A DNA stretch of 64,000 bases. Origin: Spisula solida. Lineage: Eukaryota; Mollusca; Bivalvia; Venerida; Mactridae. The stretch lies in the NCBI GenBank assembly GCA_947247005.1, contig OX365953.1:2423001-2487000 (forward strand), in the 5' to 3' direction. This document shows positions 1 through 10,049 of this stretch, piece after piece. The stretch's first letter is position 1. Each line of letters opens with the position of its first letter. The translations under genes and the position numbers were made by a program. The notes under the pieces are model-generated. The model did no database searches. It had not been told where the DNA came from and worked only from the letters and a program-made list of their open reading frames with translations.

Positions 1-212
1 GTAGAGACATAGATAGCAACATGCGCTGTAGTAGGCTAGTCAGATGACATTGTTGTATGTGTCACTATAACGATCAAGGTCGTCCCTATGGCACAACAAG
101 GTTGTATCTCACTATATACCAAATAGAGATATACAACATTGTTGGGCTAAAGAGACAAGGTATACACTTGCAGCACATACTTGGAAACAATGTAGTATAC
201 TATAACAATATC

Positions 213-434
213 ATACTGTTAAATCAAATATTTTCGTGGGTATTGAATTTCGTGGATTCTGTTAAAAATGCATTTTCGTGGGGTCGTAAATTTGTGGATT
301 ACCAAACATGAAAGCGTAATCTCATGTTCTGTATTTGGAACGTTGATTAATCATGGGGATTAGATTTCATGGTCGTATTCAACAACAAAATCAACAATAA
401 TTCAACTCCCTCTAAAACTAATGATTTTACAGTA
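213..434. mobile_element. MITE, TACTGTWAAATCAT family, copy 1
   Basis: Starts TACTGTTAAATCA and ends ATGATTTTACAGTA, an inverted pair. The interior has the typical 'ttcgtgggtattgaatttcg' wording also seen in copies at 40563-40782 and, as a partial, near 17395-17436. There is no ORF. The short size (222 bp) and dispersed copies support a non-autonomous DNA transposon. Confidence 0.7.
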
Positions 435-570
435 TACAGAAATAGAGCCCTACAATAAATGTCAAGATAACATAACATGTATAAAATCCTGTCTCTGATT
501 ACAATAATTTCTTTTTCCAAACATTTTTACATTAAAAAATCTGACCAACCTTACACCAAGTGCAAACATT

Positions 571-681
571 ATACCGTATATACTCGCATATAAGACAACC
601 AGACCTGTACGAGAGTCTATGTGAAAATCACAATTTTCTGGTCCATTGTCAAGGTGTGTCTTATCAGCGAGATATATTATA
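571..681. mobile_element. Small MITE with ACCGTATATACTCGC termini
   Basis: Left end ataccgtatatactcgcata and right end cgagatatattatac are imperfect inverted repeats that also share 'taagac/gtctta'. The 111-bp element resembles the termini of the 53210-53423 copy (accatatttactcgcccata). Confidence 0.6.
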
Positions 682-2845
682 CACTAACACAAACAAATGA
701 ACCAAATAATGCAGCATGTGAAACTACCACCATATTCTTAGATAACGGAATCAATTCATCCCTTACTCGCAGAAGCTGTGATCGAAGGCCAGTAATATTT
801 TATAATGTTTAATAAAACTCCCCTCAAGCTTAAAAACTTCATGAATCATTTAGCTTCAGTTCCCATACTGCAAAGGCTGTGATAAGTATAGAACCCTAAT
901 TCCAAGTGAACAAAAGGACGAAGAAAATTCCAAATTTTTAAACAGTGGCCATAACTCTTGTCGAAAGTTTGTTCTAGCAATCCCCAAGTGCACAGTAAGT
1001 GGACTACACAGGCTGCCAAACATTCTAGGTAACTTTCATGACAATAGCCACACTTGTCAATCTTTCATTTGACACCCGAAACGCCATTTCTCAACAATTT
1101 GTCTATAAAAAATAGCATATTTTTCTGATAGAAAACAAGCATCCTTAACAAGCAACCCTAACAAGCAACCCTATCCCCTCTTTGAAAAGAAAACCATTAC
1201 CCAGCCTTATACCTGTGGTAAATTACCTGAACCCTTACAGCGCCCCTATAGACCCTACTAGCAGAAGTTAATATAATTGGACCCAGTTCCCCTGTATGAT
1301 CTTAACCAACTTAATTTTACATATTTCATCAAATACACTGCCAGTTTCACAAACTAACATTAAATAAAATTAAACTTGAAATTGGAGAATATTGAAGACT
1401 ACGAAAAACAAACGGTGCGTAATTTGAATAAATTTCCCGTGTAATGTCTATGTGGTGACCTGGTTTATTTAAAGGTCTAGTGATTGTCATGTTTTTCTTG
1501 ACATTTATTGAAATGTTGAAAAAAAATTTTTTAAACAATTTAAAACAATCAAAATCTACCAATTTACAGGGTATTTTTGTAACAAATATCCTTTCATTAA
1601 TAAATATCAATTGATAAAATCTAAAATCCAGGAATTCCCAGCCGACACAAGTATACAAAATATTTGCAGACAAGCATGTATAATAGTGCCGATAACTGTA
1701 TCCTGCCGATAAAACATGTAACGGCTCTACAAACACTCAAAGGTTTTCTCATTAAAAGAATGCAGTACTTAAAATACCTATTCCCTTTAACAGTTCTCTC
1801 AAAATGAAATCTCATCCAATCACGAAACTGACATAAAATTGCGTGCATCAGACACCTAAGCAAGAATAAACACGGACAAAATATATTAACAGAAATATTA
1901 ATTTAGAAACAAAAATAATCAACAAGGAAGAAGGTTTGTGATATCCCCAAAATGTCCCCTAGTTAAGTTCCTTAGAAAAAATTGCCCTGACGACACAAAA
2001 TTTGATGAATTTTACAAAACAAAATTTTAAAATTGTTACCATGGCAACAGAAATATTTTTTTAAGCAATGACATGAAGATAGCAATGCATGTGACAAATG
2101 AACACAAAACAATACTGAAACTGAAGACAACACTATTACAAAGCGATAAGCGATATAAAATATTCCAGAATATTCAGTTCTATTTTTAGTACCTGATAAT
2201 CCTAGTGACAGTGCCCCCGGATTGACCAATGGGAGGCCTCCGAGAGGGAGGTTCCCTCGAAAACTCTGCCATACACTTTGTACTTCAGGATCTAAATAAA
2301 TTATTATGCAAGAATAGAAACAGGAGAATACCCAAATTTGTAACTTTTCACGACTCCTAATAATAAATTTACATGTATAAAGAATATCATTTAGATTTGG
2401 TGGTATTGATATAGATTAAATTGTCCCTTCATTCAATTAAGAAATCACAATTTTATACATCTTAATACCCTGTAAATTGGTACACAGTCAATATGCATAC
2501 TTGTCTAGTGTCTAAACATACCAATTATTCAGTCACAAAAATTACTAAAATTTCACATTTTTGGAAAAGCCAACGAAAAACGTGGAAAATCCACTAAATG
2601 GGTTTCCAAACAAGAGCTATAACTATACTTAGCTGGAAGAGCAAAAAGGGGCCCTTTGAAGGCACACCACAACTTGCACAAATGCTGAAAACATTACAGC
2701 AAAATCTCAACACCATTTAGAGATGAGTGAAAAGACTTTCCAAAATCCCAATAGCTCACAGAAAATGCCAATCTTTTTTTTCTATGGGATATAAGGTGGC
2801 ACAAATAAGTACTGGAGATATTGAAAGTACAAAAGATATGCTCAC

Positions 2846-3947
2846 CAGAATCTTTGGATGTTGAATTACTTCGCATCAGTTTGTCTGGAGCTATATGATA
2901 CTGTGACGCCACCAGCTTCGGTATCGCCTCGGAATCTTCTAGAAACAACTGCATTCGTATGAACGGTTCTCGTCCTTTCTGTGTAAGCATGTGCCAAGGT
3001 TTTGGCCTCGCCAGCAGATCACTGACGCTCCCTTGAGATAAACCAAGAACGCTTTCTCCAAATAAGCGTTGACTGATAGAATACTGACTTAAGGTTTCTT
3101 TCACTTGCTTAACAAGGTCTTCTGTGTTGATGTTAGCGTAGTTATCAAATTCTTCTTGAGTTATTGGTGGCAATACGGCTTTTAAAGGCTTTTGGCAAGG
3201 TGTTCCCATCTGAGAACGATTCATTAGAGAGTTAGCAATATTCTGCATTCGCTGCAAGGGTGACGAGTTATCGGATGGGGAGAAGTTTTGAGGAAATGCA
3301 GCCCCCGGGGGAGCCGGAGAGGTCGTCTGCGTCTCCGCTCGACCTGACCTTTCTGCAGCATCATGACCATTAATCTTGGGATGCATCTGAAAGAAGGCAC
3401 TTCCAACATGAGCAGAACTGTTGAGCGACTTTTCCGAGCCTCCTGATGTTGGTGTACTCGGGGTTGATGTGCTGCGTTTACTGAGATCTATAGGACAATT
3501 TCCTTGATTAGCGAGTTCTTCCGACGTACTATCTGGAGGTTCTGATTTAACATTCAACCTCTCTGGTGATCCTCGTGCGTGTCTTACTTCACCGGGCTCC
3601 GGATCATCGCCCCGAAGTCGAGCATTCTGTGCCAGACGGGCCAACTCTTGCTGATAGAGGGCGCTAGCAGTAATGTTTCCAGCATTTTCGGCAGCCTGAG
3701 CAAGCTTTATCAACTCTTGTCTGTAAATCCTCTCGACCATATCCTTTGATGAAATATCTGGATTGTGTTTATCACGAAGTCTATCTGACTCGCTGGATCT
3801 ACGGAAACGGTCACGATCCCCGATTCCTGGCGGTAGTGAAGGCAAACCGGAAGTTGGACTCATAATTGGAAGAGCTTGGCTACTTTGTAACTGCTCGTAT
3901 GAGCGAGCCATTTGTTGATAAATACTATTAACTACTGCATTCTGGTG
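2846..3947 (-). CDS. CUX1: CUX exon: disordered linker and CUT repeat 2
   Basis: A 1,102-bp exon, phase-0 acceptor (tgtattctttcag) and phase-1 donor (TCTG|gtgagc), residues 626-993. A helical stretch [19 protein letters not shown] is followed by a long Ser/Pro-rich region. Within it, NVKSEPPDS (about 757-765) contains a VKSE SUMO-type consensus, and PIDLSK (777-782, nt 3494-3477) fits the PxDLS motif that binds CtBP corepressors. CUT repeat 2 spans about 902-974 (nt 3119-2901): [54 protein letters not shown]. The lead-in [11 protein letters not shown] matches vertebrate CUT2 'PPLTPEQYEVY'. CUT3 and the homeodomain would be encoded left of position 1. The upstream open frame 3948-4064 is intron. 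Confidence 0.97.
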
Positions 3948-4150
3948 CTGAAAGAATACAAACAAACTTTTAAGTGAAATAACGGTAGAAAACGGAACAG
4001 AAAAAGTGCATTTCTTAGGTTGTTTAACAACAATTACATGAATATTTTTTTCATTCTTAGACAAGCCATGTAAGTGAGAAATGCAACTTATGTTTGTTAT
4101 TAGTATAATTAACTCTTAATTTTCCTAAGTCACTATTTACTCTTAATTTA

Positions 4151-4236
4151 ACCCTCTGAAGAGCAACAACCTCTAAACAATGGCCAATATTTGCAGCTCA
4201 CAAAGGGTGTTGCTCTACAGAGGTTGTGCTGTACAA
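4151..4236. mobile_element. Truncated MITE next to a splice donor (CAACAACCTCT family)
   Basis: Shares 'gcaacaacctct', 'tatttgcagctc' and 'aaagggtgttgctctaca' with the longer copy at 10399-10575. The terminal CTACAGAGGTTGT arm ends about 12 bp from the donor of the linker exon at 4248, so most of the 301-bp intron is transposon plus short flanks. Confidence 0.7.
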
Positions 4237-4248
4237 AATTTGCCGTAC

Positions 4249-4379
4249 CTCTTTGGCCCAGACTTGCTCTAATGTTTTCTTCTGCTGCATGGCATGCTGC
4301 GCCTCATTTAAAATATGAGCAATTCTCTCCTCTGTCGCGGCATCTTCTCGCTGAATACTGGGTAATAATGGTTGTGAAC
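4249..4379 (-). CDS. CUX1: CUX exon: conserved linker between CUT1 and CUT2
   Basis: A 131-bp exon found by following phase rather than by ORF length. Acceptor cattgcgttgtag, donor AAAGAG|gtacgg. GT joins G of the CUT1 exon to give Gly, then 43 codons: SQPLLPSIQREDAATEERIA, HILNEAQHAMQQKK, TLEQVWAKE, residues 582-625. The helix EERIAHILNEAQHAM matches the vertebrate segment 'DEAIKSILEQAKREL' that follows CUT1. The next intron is only 301 bp, the shortest in the gene, and a MITE remnant starts about 12 bp past the donor. Confidence 0.93.
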
Positions 4380-4640
4380 CTACAACGCAATGATAGTCAA
4401 TAGAAACTCAAGTTTTAAGACTAATAACACTCATAAGACAAATTCCAATTATTTTGAAATCATGCAGATTTTTGCAATTTTTAGGTCAAAAAGTTTTGAA
4501 CTTAAAAAAGATCGGCTATTAATTTAAGTCTAATTCGCTACTATGACTGATTTGCTATTAAGACCGATTCATTGTTAAGACCAGCTTTTGGACAATCAAA
4601 TATCTTCAATATTCAAAAACAAGACTGCGTTCAATAAACG

Positions 4641-4912
4641 CTTATGCCCCCTGTGGAAGCCTTGTCCATAAATAAGTCTAAGTCCAAAATTAGGTCAAGG
4701 TGAAGGTCAAAATGGGGTCAGGTGATACAGGTGTGTGGAGAGTGTTCATATACAACATCCATGCAAGTATGAAAGCTTTGTAGCAAGTTATATTAATGCT
4801 AGAAGAAACGGTCAATTTGGGTTAACCAGGACGGACGAAAGGACGGACGGATGGACGAACAGACAGGTGAATCACTATATGCCTCCCGATCTATCGATAC
4901 GGGGGCATAAAA
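4641..4912. mobile_element. Repeat with CTTATGCCCCC termini and GGACGGACGG tract
   Basis: Starts cttatgccccc and ends gggggcataa, inverted to each other. Inside are 'aggtcaaggtgaaggtcaaa' and 'ggacggacggatggacgaac', wording I associate with a common bivalve repeat. No ORF longer than about 60 codons. It lies in the intron 5712-4380. Confidence 0.6.
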
Positions 4913-4930
4913 AAAATGCATGTACATAAC

Positions 4931-4964
4931 CCTGATGAAAGATTGAATATTTAGCCAAAACGTT
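4931..4964 (+). ncRNA. Degenerate hammerhead/Penelope-like motif (copy c)
   Basis: Reads ctgatgaaag ... gccaaaacgtt: a CTGATGA box, a spacer, then CAAAACGTT in place of the GAAACGTT box. It resembles better copies at 10846-10878 and 59264-59293. The stem II pairing is not convincing here, so it is probably a decayed copy. Confidence 0.3.
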
Positions 4965-5449
4965 AATTAAAAATAGCTGTTAGTTCTAAATATTTATTTA
5001 CTGTATTCAATTATTCATTTTAAATAAATTATGAAACAAATTATTATCTACTCAAATAGTATTTGGGCTGACCTAAGAGTTTACTGAGGTCTTAAATGAC
5101 TTCTGAACAGAAAATGAAGATAACATTTTAGTTTCTTGGCTGCAATAAGCAGGGGTGCAAACAGAGCCAAATTAAAAATCCATAAAATCAGATGCGAACA
5201 ACAATTTTTTCCTAACAAGAGGCCTTCAACCTTATCGTTGTGTCTAAAGTCAAAGACCTAAATATGTATATTTAGGTCTTTGCTAAAGTTAACTCAGTTT
5301 GTATCAAAGAAAATCCTTCAAAGCAGATTTAATTGACCATAACTTTGTCATTACTTGAGACATTTTCTTCAAATAACTTTTGGCCAGGAAACATACCCCT
5401 TTCAAACCAGACAAATGAAATTCTGAATAAATCAGAAATATTGACACCC

Positions 5450-5686
5450 CTGGGGTGGTATTCACAAAGCATCTTACGGTAAAACTTAAATAACTTAAAA
5501 GTTAAAAAATTTAGCTGCACATATTTTACAACAAACAAAGAATAACCAATGTTTTCTTTGTGATTATTGCAGCCCTCTACTAAACTACATTTGTTTTTAT
5601 GAAATTGATAATATTGATTTCCTGTTTAGGCGTTAAGGAAAGAAAATTCTAAGTTTTCCCTTAAGATAGTTTGTGAATACCCTGTC
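5450..5686. mobile_element. MITE, GGTATTCACAAAGCATCTTA family, copy 1
   Basis: Left end ctggggtggtattcacaaag, right end ttaagatagtttgtgaatac, an inverted pair spanning 237 bp with internal self-complementary stretches. A closely related copy is 50394-50656; shorter relatives are at 8311-8430 and 12449-12599. Confidence 0.75.
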
Positions 5687-5712
5687 AGTAGAGTAGAATA
5701 AGTAGCACATAC

Positions 5713-6360
5713 CTTTCTTTGGGGATATAGCTTTCAGAGCCATAATATTTCTATCATCAGTTGCCCATGAATGCATCTTGCGGTACGACTCCCTTCCTTT
5801 CTCCGTTAATTTATCCCACGATTTTGGCTTTGAGAGTAACTCCGACACTGTTCCTTGTGATAGTCCGAGCACATGTTTGGCAAACAAACGCTGCCCTATA
5901 TTGTGTATACTAAGAAGTTCTCGAACAGTTTTAGCTACCATGCTAGTATCAAGTCCTTGGCAACCGTTCACGTCCGATTTTGACGGGTTATTGTTATTGT
6001 TAAAGTTAAACCCCATGATATTTGCCATCAAATGGCTGTTCGAGAACGCTGGATGAAAAAACTGTGGTGATTGTGGGGGGATTCTTATTGTGTCACTTGT
6101 GCTTGGCGGTCTGCCGGAACGGCTAATATCACTCAATGGAGAGCACGGCACTTGGGGAGGGATGTCGCCCGATTCGGGACTCATAGACTTATTATCATCA
6201 ATGTCCTTTTTCGGAGACACAGCAGAAAATGATGGTGACGATGATAATCCATTTTTTGACGATGCCGGTGAACTTTTCTGTCGATAAGTTTCCACAAGTT
6301 CTTCCCCAAGCATGCTCACAAATTCTTTGGCATTAGATGATAGTGCGGGTGATGAATTTC
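5713..6360 (-). CDS. CUX1: CUX exon: Ser/Pro-rich region and CUT repeat 1
   Basis: A 648-bp exon, acceptor cctttcttgcag, donor AAAG|gtatgt, residues 366-582. The first ~135 residues are low-complexity and Ser/Pro/Asn-rich, with several SP sites (MSPESG, PPQSPQFF) and a short Asn run. CUT repeat 1 occupies about residues 502-578 (nt 5953-5723): TVRELLSIHNIGQRLFAKHV, then LGLSQGTVSELLSKPKSW, then KLTEKGRESYRKMHSW. The family counterpart is '[20 protein letters not shown]'. CUT repeats bind DNA through a compact helical fold related to POU-specific domains. Ser at the KPKSW position replaces the Pro found in many paralogous repeats (KPKPW). RNIMALKAI right after the domain matches vertebrate CUT1 'QNILALRSI', identifying this as repeat 1. 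Confidence 0.97.
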
Positions 6361-7525
6361 CTGCAAGAAAGGTGTATATGCACATGATTTCAAGGTCAAA
6401 GTGATTTTGTTTCTAAAAATAGAATACTCTAAAAATAGAATATTTACACTTTCTCGAATAAATAAGGTCAAGAGGTCAAGAACACAAAACAAAATAAAGT
6501 CATGCACTGTTGGCTAGGGAACAAGCACAGGAAGTCGAAATACAAACAAGGAGCCAATAAAAGACAGCAGATTCGACCTTTACTGACCCTTAATGTCCAA
6601 AACATATACAAATGCAAGCCAGACAATTATATTATTGTGTATTATTTATGAATATTACAAACATTAACGTAATGTTACCACAGACGTTTATCTTTGAACT
6701 GTTGTTTGACGGCGTGTAGGAATTAATGAGAAACAATGTTTTAAACGGACCAGCTTATGACATAAATTATAAATAACAAAACTGTAAATAAATAATGGTA
6801 TTGTCTTCCAGTTGAGAATTAATTACTGTCAGTAACCTTACAAAATATAACAGATATATGATTTCCAACGAAATAAATTTTCCAACGAAATAAATTATCA
6901 CCACAAAACTGAATATTATGAAAAATCAAATTTGCACAAAATTATCAGAACGTAACCTAGCAACGAAAAGAACGTAACCCGAGCAACCAATCATAACGTG
7001 ACAACCAGGAGAATGGTAATTAATTAAACTTCAGGATAAATTTTTACTGATGTAAATATTTTTGACTTTTCATGAGCAAGTACACCTTTGTAGGAATTTC
7101 ACACACACACGCACACTCACATCTATGATTGTATTCATGATGAAAAATTATGTGAATAAAATAAAGAAAGAAGAAATCAATCAAGGGACAGATAGATAGT
7201 AGTGAAAGAGTTAAATAGTATTAAAACTGTGCTACTTTTTAAACACCCCACTACAAACCACATAACTGATCAACCCAAGGTTAGTTTACATAATGTGCTA
7301 ATTATAAAAAATTTCAAAACATTTCTAATTCATATTCAAAGGCATATACATCACTAATATGGACCTTTGACAACTATACAAAATAACTTTTTCAAGTAAC
7401 AAATCATTTTGTTAATCATGTTATTACAGAATTGTAAATTGTGAACTCGTGCATTTAGATTTTTTTGACGACACAATCGTACTTAAATGTATTTTTACAG
7501 TTACCATGGCAACTATACAAGGATA

Positions 7526-7564
7526 TGACATCATACTATGACATCATACTATGACATCATACAG
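7526..7564. repeat. Triplicated 13-bp unit (atgacatcatact)
   Basis: Three tandem copies of atgacatcatact. The core TGACATCA is similar to a CRE/AP-1-type site, but a chance microsatellite is just as likely. Confidence 0.6.
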
Positions 7565-8310
7565 ATGTGTTATAACACATTAGCACATCGCTGTTAATCT
7601 ATACGAGATCCACTAACTGTAAGTACGTAAGAAGTAAAATTAAAATTGGCCAAATTAATAAAAACAAAATTGTGATTTTTTTTATCTCTGTTGACCAAAA
7701 AAATTGCTATATGCAAGAAACTGTGAATAGTGAAACCACCACGCTAACCAAACAAATGCTTGTTATTAGATTCTTGGAGTGTGACATTTATGTCTCTATT
7801 AGGCATTTTTATTTTCACCATCTTCAATGTCTAACATTTAAATGTTCACTTAACGGGGATAAAAAAAAGTCCTCATATATGCGATGCTTGCATTTTAGAA
7901 GTACCCAATTCATCATATTCAAAGTTCTTTTTTATGTTTAATAACATCAAAACTGCTATGTACCATATTTTAATGCACTTATACGTTCATTAGGTATGCA
8001 AGCAAGTTGAGTTTTTTCCCATCTTATTATGTAATTTTTTTCCATTCGTAAATGTAACTGACAGTTCAGGATTCTTCGTTCATGCAGAATCTAGTCACAA
8101 TTTCAAATAAAACCTGACATTTGGTTGAAAGATTAACTTATTTTATCCGTAATTATTTCATCATTTTTAAGTATTATCGAACCACCAGACTTTATTTAAT
8201 ATCACCCTTGATCTTGATGGGAGCAATATGTCTTACCGGTATTTTTTCCCAATAAATAAATACAGTTAACTACCTAAAACCTGGGCCCTGAGTCCCTAAA
8301 TGGGGAACAG

Positions 8311-8430
8311 TCCTGGACCAGTATTCAAAATGCTTCTTAGATATTTTTTTAAGAAAATTTCTTAAATAAAAATATTTCACTTAGAAAAAAAAAAATCTCA
8401 ATGTTATATGTTTTGTGAAAATGGGCCCAG
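8311..8430. mobile_element. Short MITE of the TATTCACAAAGC family
   Basis: Starts cctggaccagtattcaaaat and ends gttttgtgaaaatgggccca, mutually inverted, with the 'cttaga..tttcttaaa' interior seen in the 5450 and 50394 copies. It is a shortened or diverged member. Confidence 0.5.
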
Positions 8431-8469
8431 TTTTCTGATAATTTCCTGTATTCATTTACAGTCAAGTGA

Positions 8470-8611
8470 TTTAAGACAAAAGTCATGTGACTTGTGATTG
8501 GTACTCTAGACCAATGAAAATACATTATTGGAAGTCATATGATTTTGTGATTGATTCTCTAAACCAATGAAAATATGTGATTGGTGTCATGTGACAGATC
8601 ATGTGACTTAC
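8470..8611. repeat. Imperfect donor-proximal repeats (GTCATGTGACTT / CCAATGAAAATA)
   Basis: Three imperfect units contain 'gtcatgtgactt', 'gtgattgg' and 'gaccaatgaaaata'. The last 'catgtgacttac' overlaps the 5' splice site of exon 8766-8612, so on the minus strand the donor gtaagtcacatg looks like one repeat unit. Confidence 0.6.
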
Positions 8612-8766
8612 CTGAGATGTCATTTGAGTTGACCTTGAGCTGGGTGTTCTCAGTCTGTAATGTCTTGTTCTTCTCCAGAAGCAGCATTTCTAGTGATTTA
8701 GCTTTACCTACATCACCGTCCACCTCGTCTGCACCGCGAGAAGAAAACTCGATAGACTTCAAAACA
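8612..8766 (-). CDS. CUX1: CUX exon: last shared coiled-coil exon (VLKSIEF...LLEKNKTLQTEN)
   Basis: Acceptor ttatttcag and phase-1 donor CTCAG|gtaagt. One base completes Gly, then 51 codons VLKSIEFSSRGADEVDGD to QLKVNSNDIS, residues 314-365. The core phrase SLEMLLLEKNKTLQTEN matches 'LEVLLLEKNRSLQSEN' of vertebrate CUX1/CASP, and NSNDISG matches 'NSDLSG', the point at which CUX1 and CASP transcripts diverge in vertebrates. The terminal G pairs with GA of the next exon to give Gly. A dispersed repeat fragment lies about 35 bp upstream of the acceptor, and imperfect repeats containing the donor motif follow. Confidence 0.95.
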
Positions 8767-8771
8767 CTGAA

Positions 8772-8876
8772 ATAAAACATTAAAAGAAAATATTAAGTCA
8801 GACAGGGAAGGCAGAACTTTACCATTCAAGCACAGAAAACATAAAAAAACACACAAGGTATGACTGAACAAGTAAA
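8772..8876 (-). repeat. Dispersed repeat fragment (CCTTCCCTGTCTGACTTAATA)
   Basis: On the minus strand it reads tgttttctgtgctt... then ctgccttccctgtctgactt. Two other copies lie at 44826-44914 (continuing at 45427) and 54535-54597. It ends roughly 30 bp before the acceptor of exon 8766-8612. This copy is the uninterrupted (empty-site) form of the locus carrying the TTAA element at 44911-45430. Confidence 0.6.
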
Positions 8877-9061
8877 TTATTTGCTCAAGTCCAAGCTGTC
8901 AAAAAGGTGAATGAACTAGTTTCAGCAATCAAAAAGCTGAATGCCCCAGCTGAATGGCTTTCAACAGTAAATCGGCTGTAATACCTAGTTGAAGCTGTCA
9001 GAAATCCTACAAACAAGTAATATTATCTAAACAAAGTTTACTTTACTTAACACCAACAGGG

Positions 9062-9320
9062 GTTCTTCTAAGGCATAATGCCCAATCCTGAATATAAGAC
9101 GCAAGTTTCGAATGTCATTAGCACACATATCTACACCAAAACTCAGGTTCAAACATAGTTCTATTGTCAAAATTTACTGAATAATATTTCAAATGACCAT
9201 AACTCAGTCAATACTTGGTATTTTTTTTTATCAAATAACTTTTATTCTCTGCAGAAAAGTTCATTCTTTCTATTGCAACAAATCCGGAATCCCGGATTAA
9301 TCCGGAATAATAGGACACCT
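9062..9320. repeat. Dispersed repeat, 'ttctattgt...ctgcagaaaagttcatt' family, copy 1
   Basis: Shares 'gttctattgt', 'aaatgaccataactc', 'tctgcagaaaagttcattct' and a terminal tccggaa/ttccgg inverted motif with copies at 11750-12055, 39190-39400 and 44280-44436. Non-coding; family unnamed. Confidence 0.65.
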
Positions 9321-9456
9321 GCACCAAGTTAGTCGCGTACACTTTTTTGTTACATCAAAACCATTTTTAACCAATTCGTTTAACACAGTTTATATTGTCC
9401 CACATTCTTTAATATATTCAAAATTCTGAAAAAAATCCTGAAAACTTAGACCAATG

Positions 9457-9640
9457 CAACAAGAACAACAAGTACAACAAGAACATCAAGAACAACAAGA
9501 ACAACAAGAACAACAAGAACAACAAGAACAACATGAACAACATGAACAACAAGAACAACAAGAACAACAAGAACAACATGAACAACATGAACAACAAGAA
9601 CAACAAGAACAACAAGAACAACAAGAACAACAAGAACAAC
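9457..9640. repeat. CAACAAGAA/CAACATGAA satellite abutting a splice donor
   Basis: About 184 bp of 9-bp units (caacaagaa, with caacatgaa variants). The array touches the donor of exon 9751-9645: positions +5 and +6 of GTACGT come from the array. Long open frames through it in several frames are artefacts of the 9-bp period. Confidence 0.9.
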
Positions 9641-9644
9641 GTAC

Positions 9645-9751
9645 CCGAGTTCACGTCTGATTTCTTCATAGTCTTCCTGAGACTTGAGTTTATCTTCCAG
9701 TATCTTGAAAGCCTTATCTTTCGAAGCCAATTCTTCTTGTAAACGACCAAC
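9645..9751 (-). CDS. CUX1: CUX exon: coiled coil (VGRLQEELASK...EEIRRELG)
   Basis: Phase-0 acceptor (ttgttacatcag), phase-2 donor (CTCGG|gtacgt). It encodes 35 codons: VGRLQEELASKDKAFKILED, KLKSQEDYEEIRREL and a split Gly, residues 279-314. The vertebrate counterpart reads '[21 protein letters not shown]'. Beyond the donor the open frame continues only as a Val-Leu repeat through a 9-bp satellite, which is not coding. The last two bases of the donor hexamer are the first bases of that satellite. Confidence 0.95.
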
Positions 9752-10049
9752 CTGATGTAACAAATATTTCACTCATGATGAACAAATATCGATAAGTATT
9801 TCAATATTTTTAATGTAATAAATATATAAACAAACAATTGAAGAATATAATAAAGTCATAAATATACTTTTTTAGTCTATTATTTACAAGATGCAGCCAG
9901 AATTGTGTCAAAACATTTTTTCATCAAAATTGTCAAAAATTATTTTTCATCAAGCTGCAGAAAAAATTATGTAAATTTTGAAAAAAATTTCATTGAGCAT
10001 CAGAAATGTTTAAGATTATTTCAATTGGAATCCTGAGACCTTATTGGGT

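Larger units (their letters stand above)
1..2845. other. Intron or distal region left of the CUT2 exon, no gene seen
   Basis: I searched the minus strand for the third CUT repeat (phrases such as [19 protein letters not shown]) and a homeodomain (WFHNYR-like) and found neither. The open frames here are AT-rich chance frames. Two small terminal-inverted-repeat elements (213-434 and 571-681) are described separately. The rest is AT-rich intron-like sequence. Confidence 0.6.
6361..8611. other. Intron between shared coiled-coil exon and CUT1 exon
   Basis: A 2.25-kb phase-1 intron. It contains a triple 13-bp repeat (7526-7564), a short MITE (8311-8430) and imperfect repeats next to the donor (8470-8611). 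Nothing else recognisable is seen in 6400-7500. Small open frames (for example 7672-7941) lack splice sites or homology. Confidence 0.6.

Noticed and set aside
1..2845. Search for the third CUT repeat and homeodomain
   Set aside because: No frame with the CUT signature or WF.N.R homeodomain helix; presumed left of the window.
5778..6287. Plus-strand frames opposite the CUT1 exon
   Set aside because: Antisense shadows of the conserved minus-strand coding exon.
9418..9772. Overlapping frames of Gln/Glu, Leu/Phe and Val repeats
   Set aside because: Products of the 9-bp (CAACAAGAA)n array. Only 9645-9751 on the minus strand is coding.
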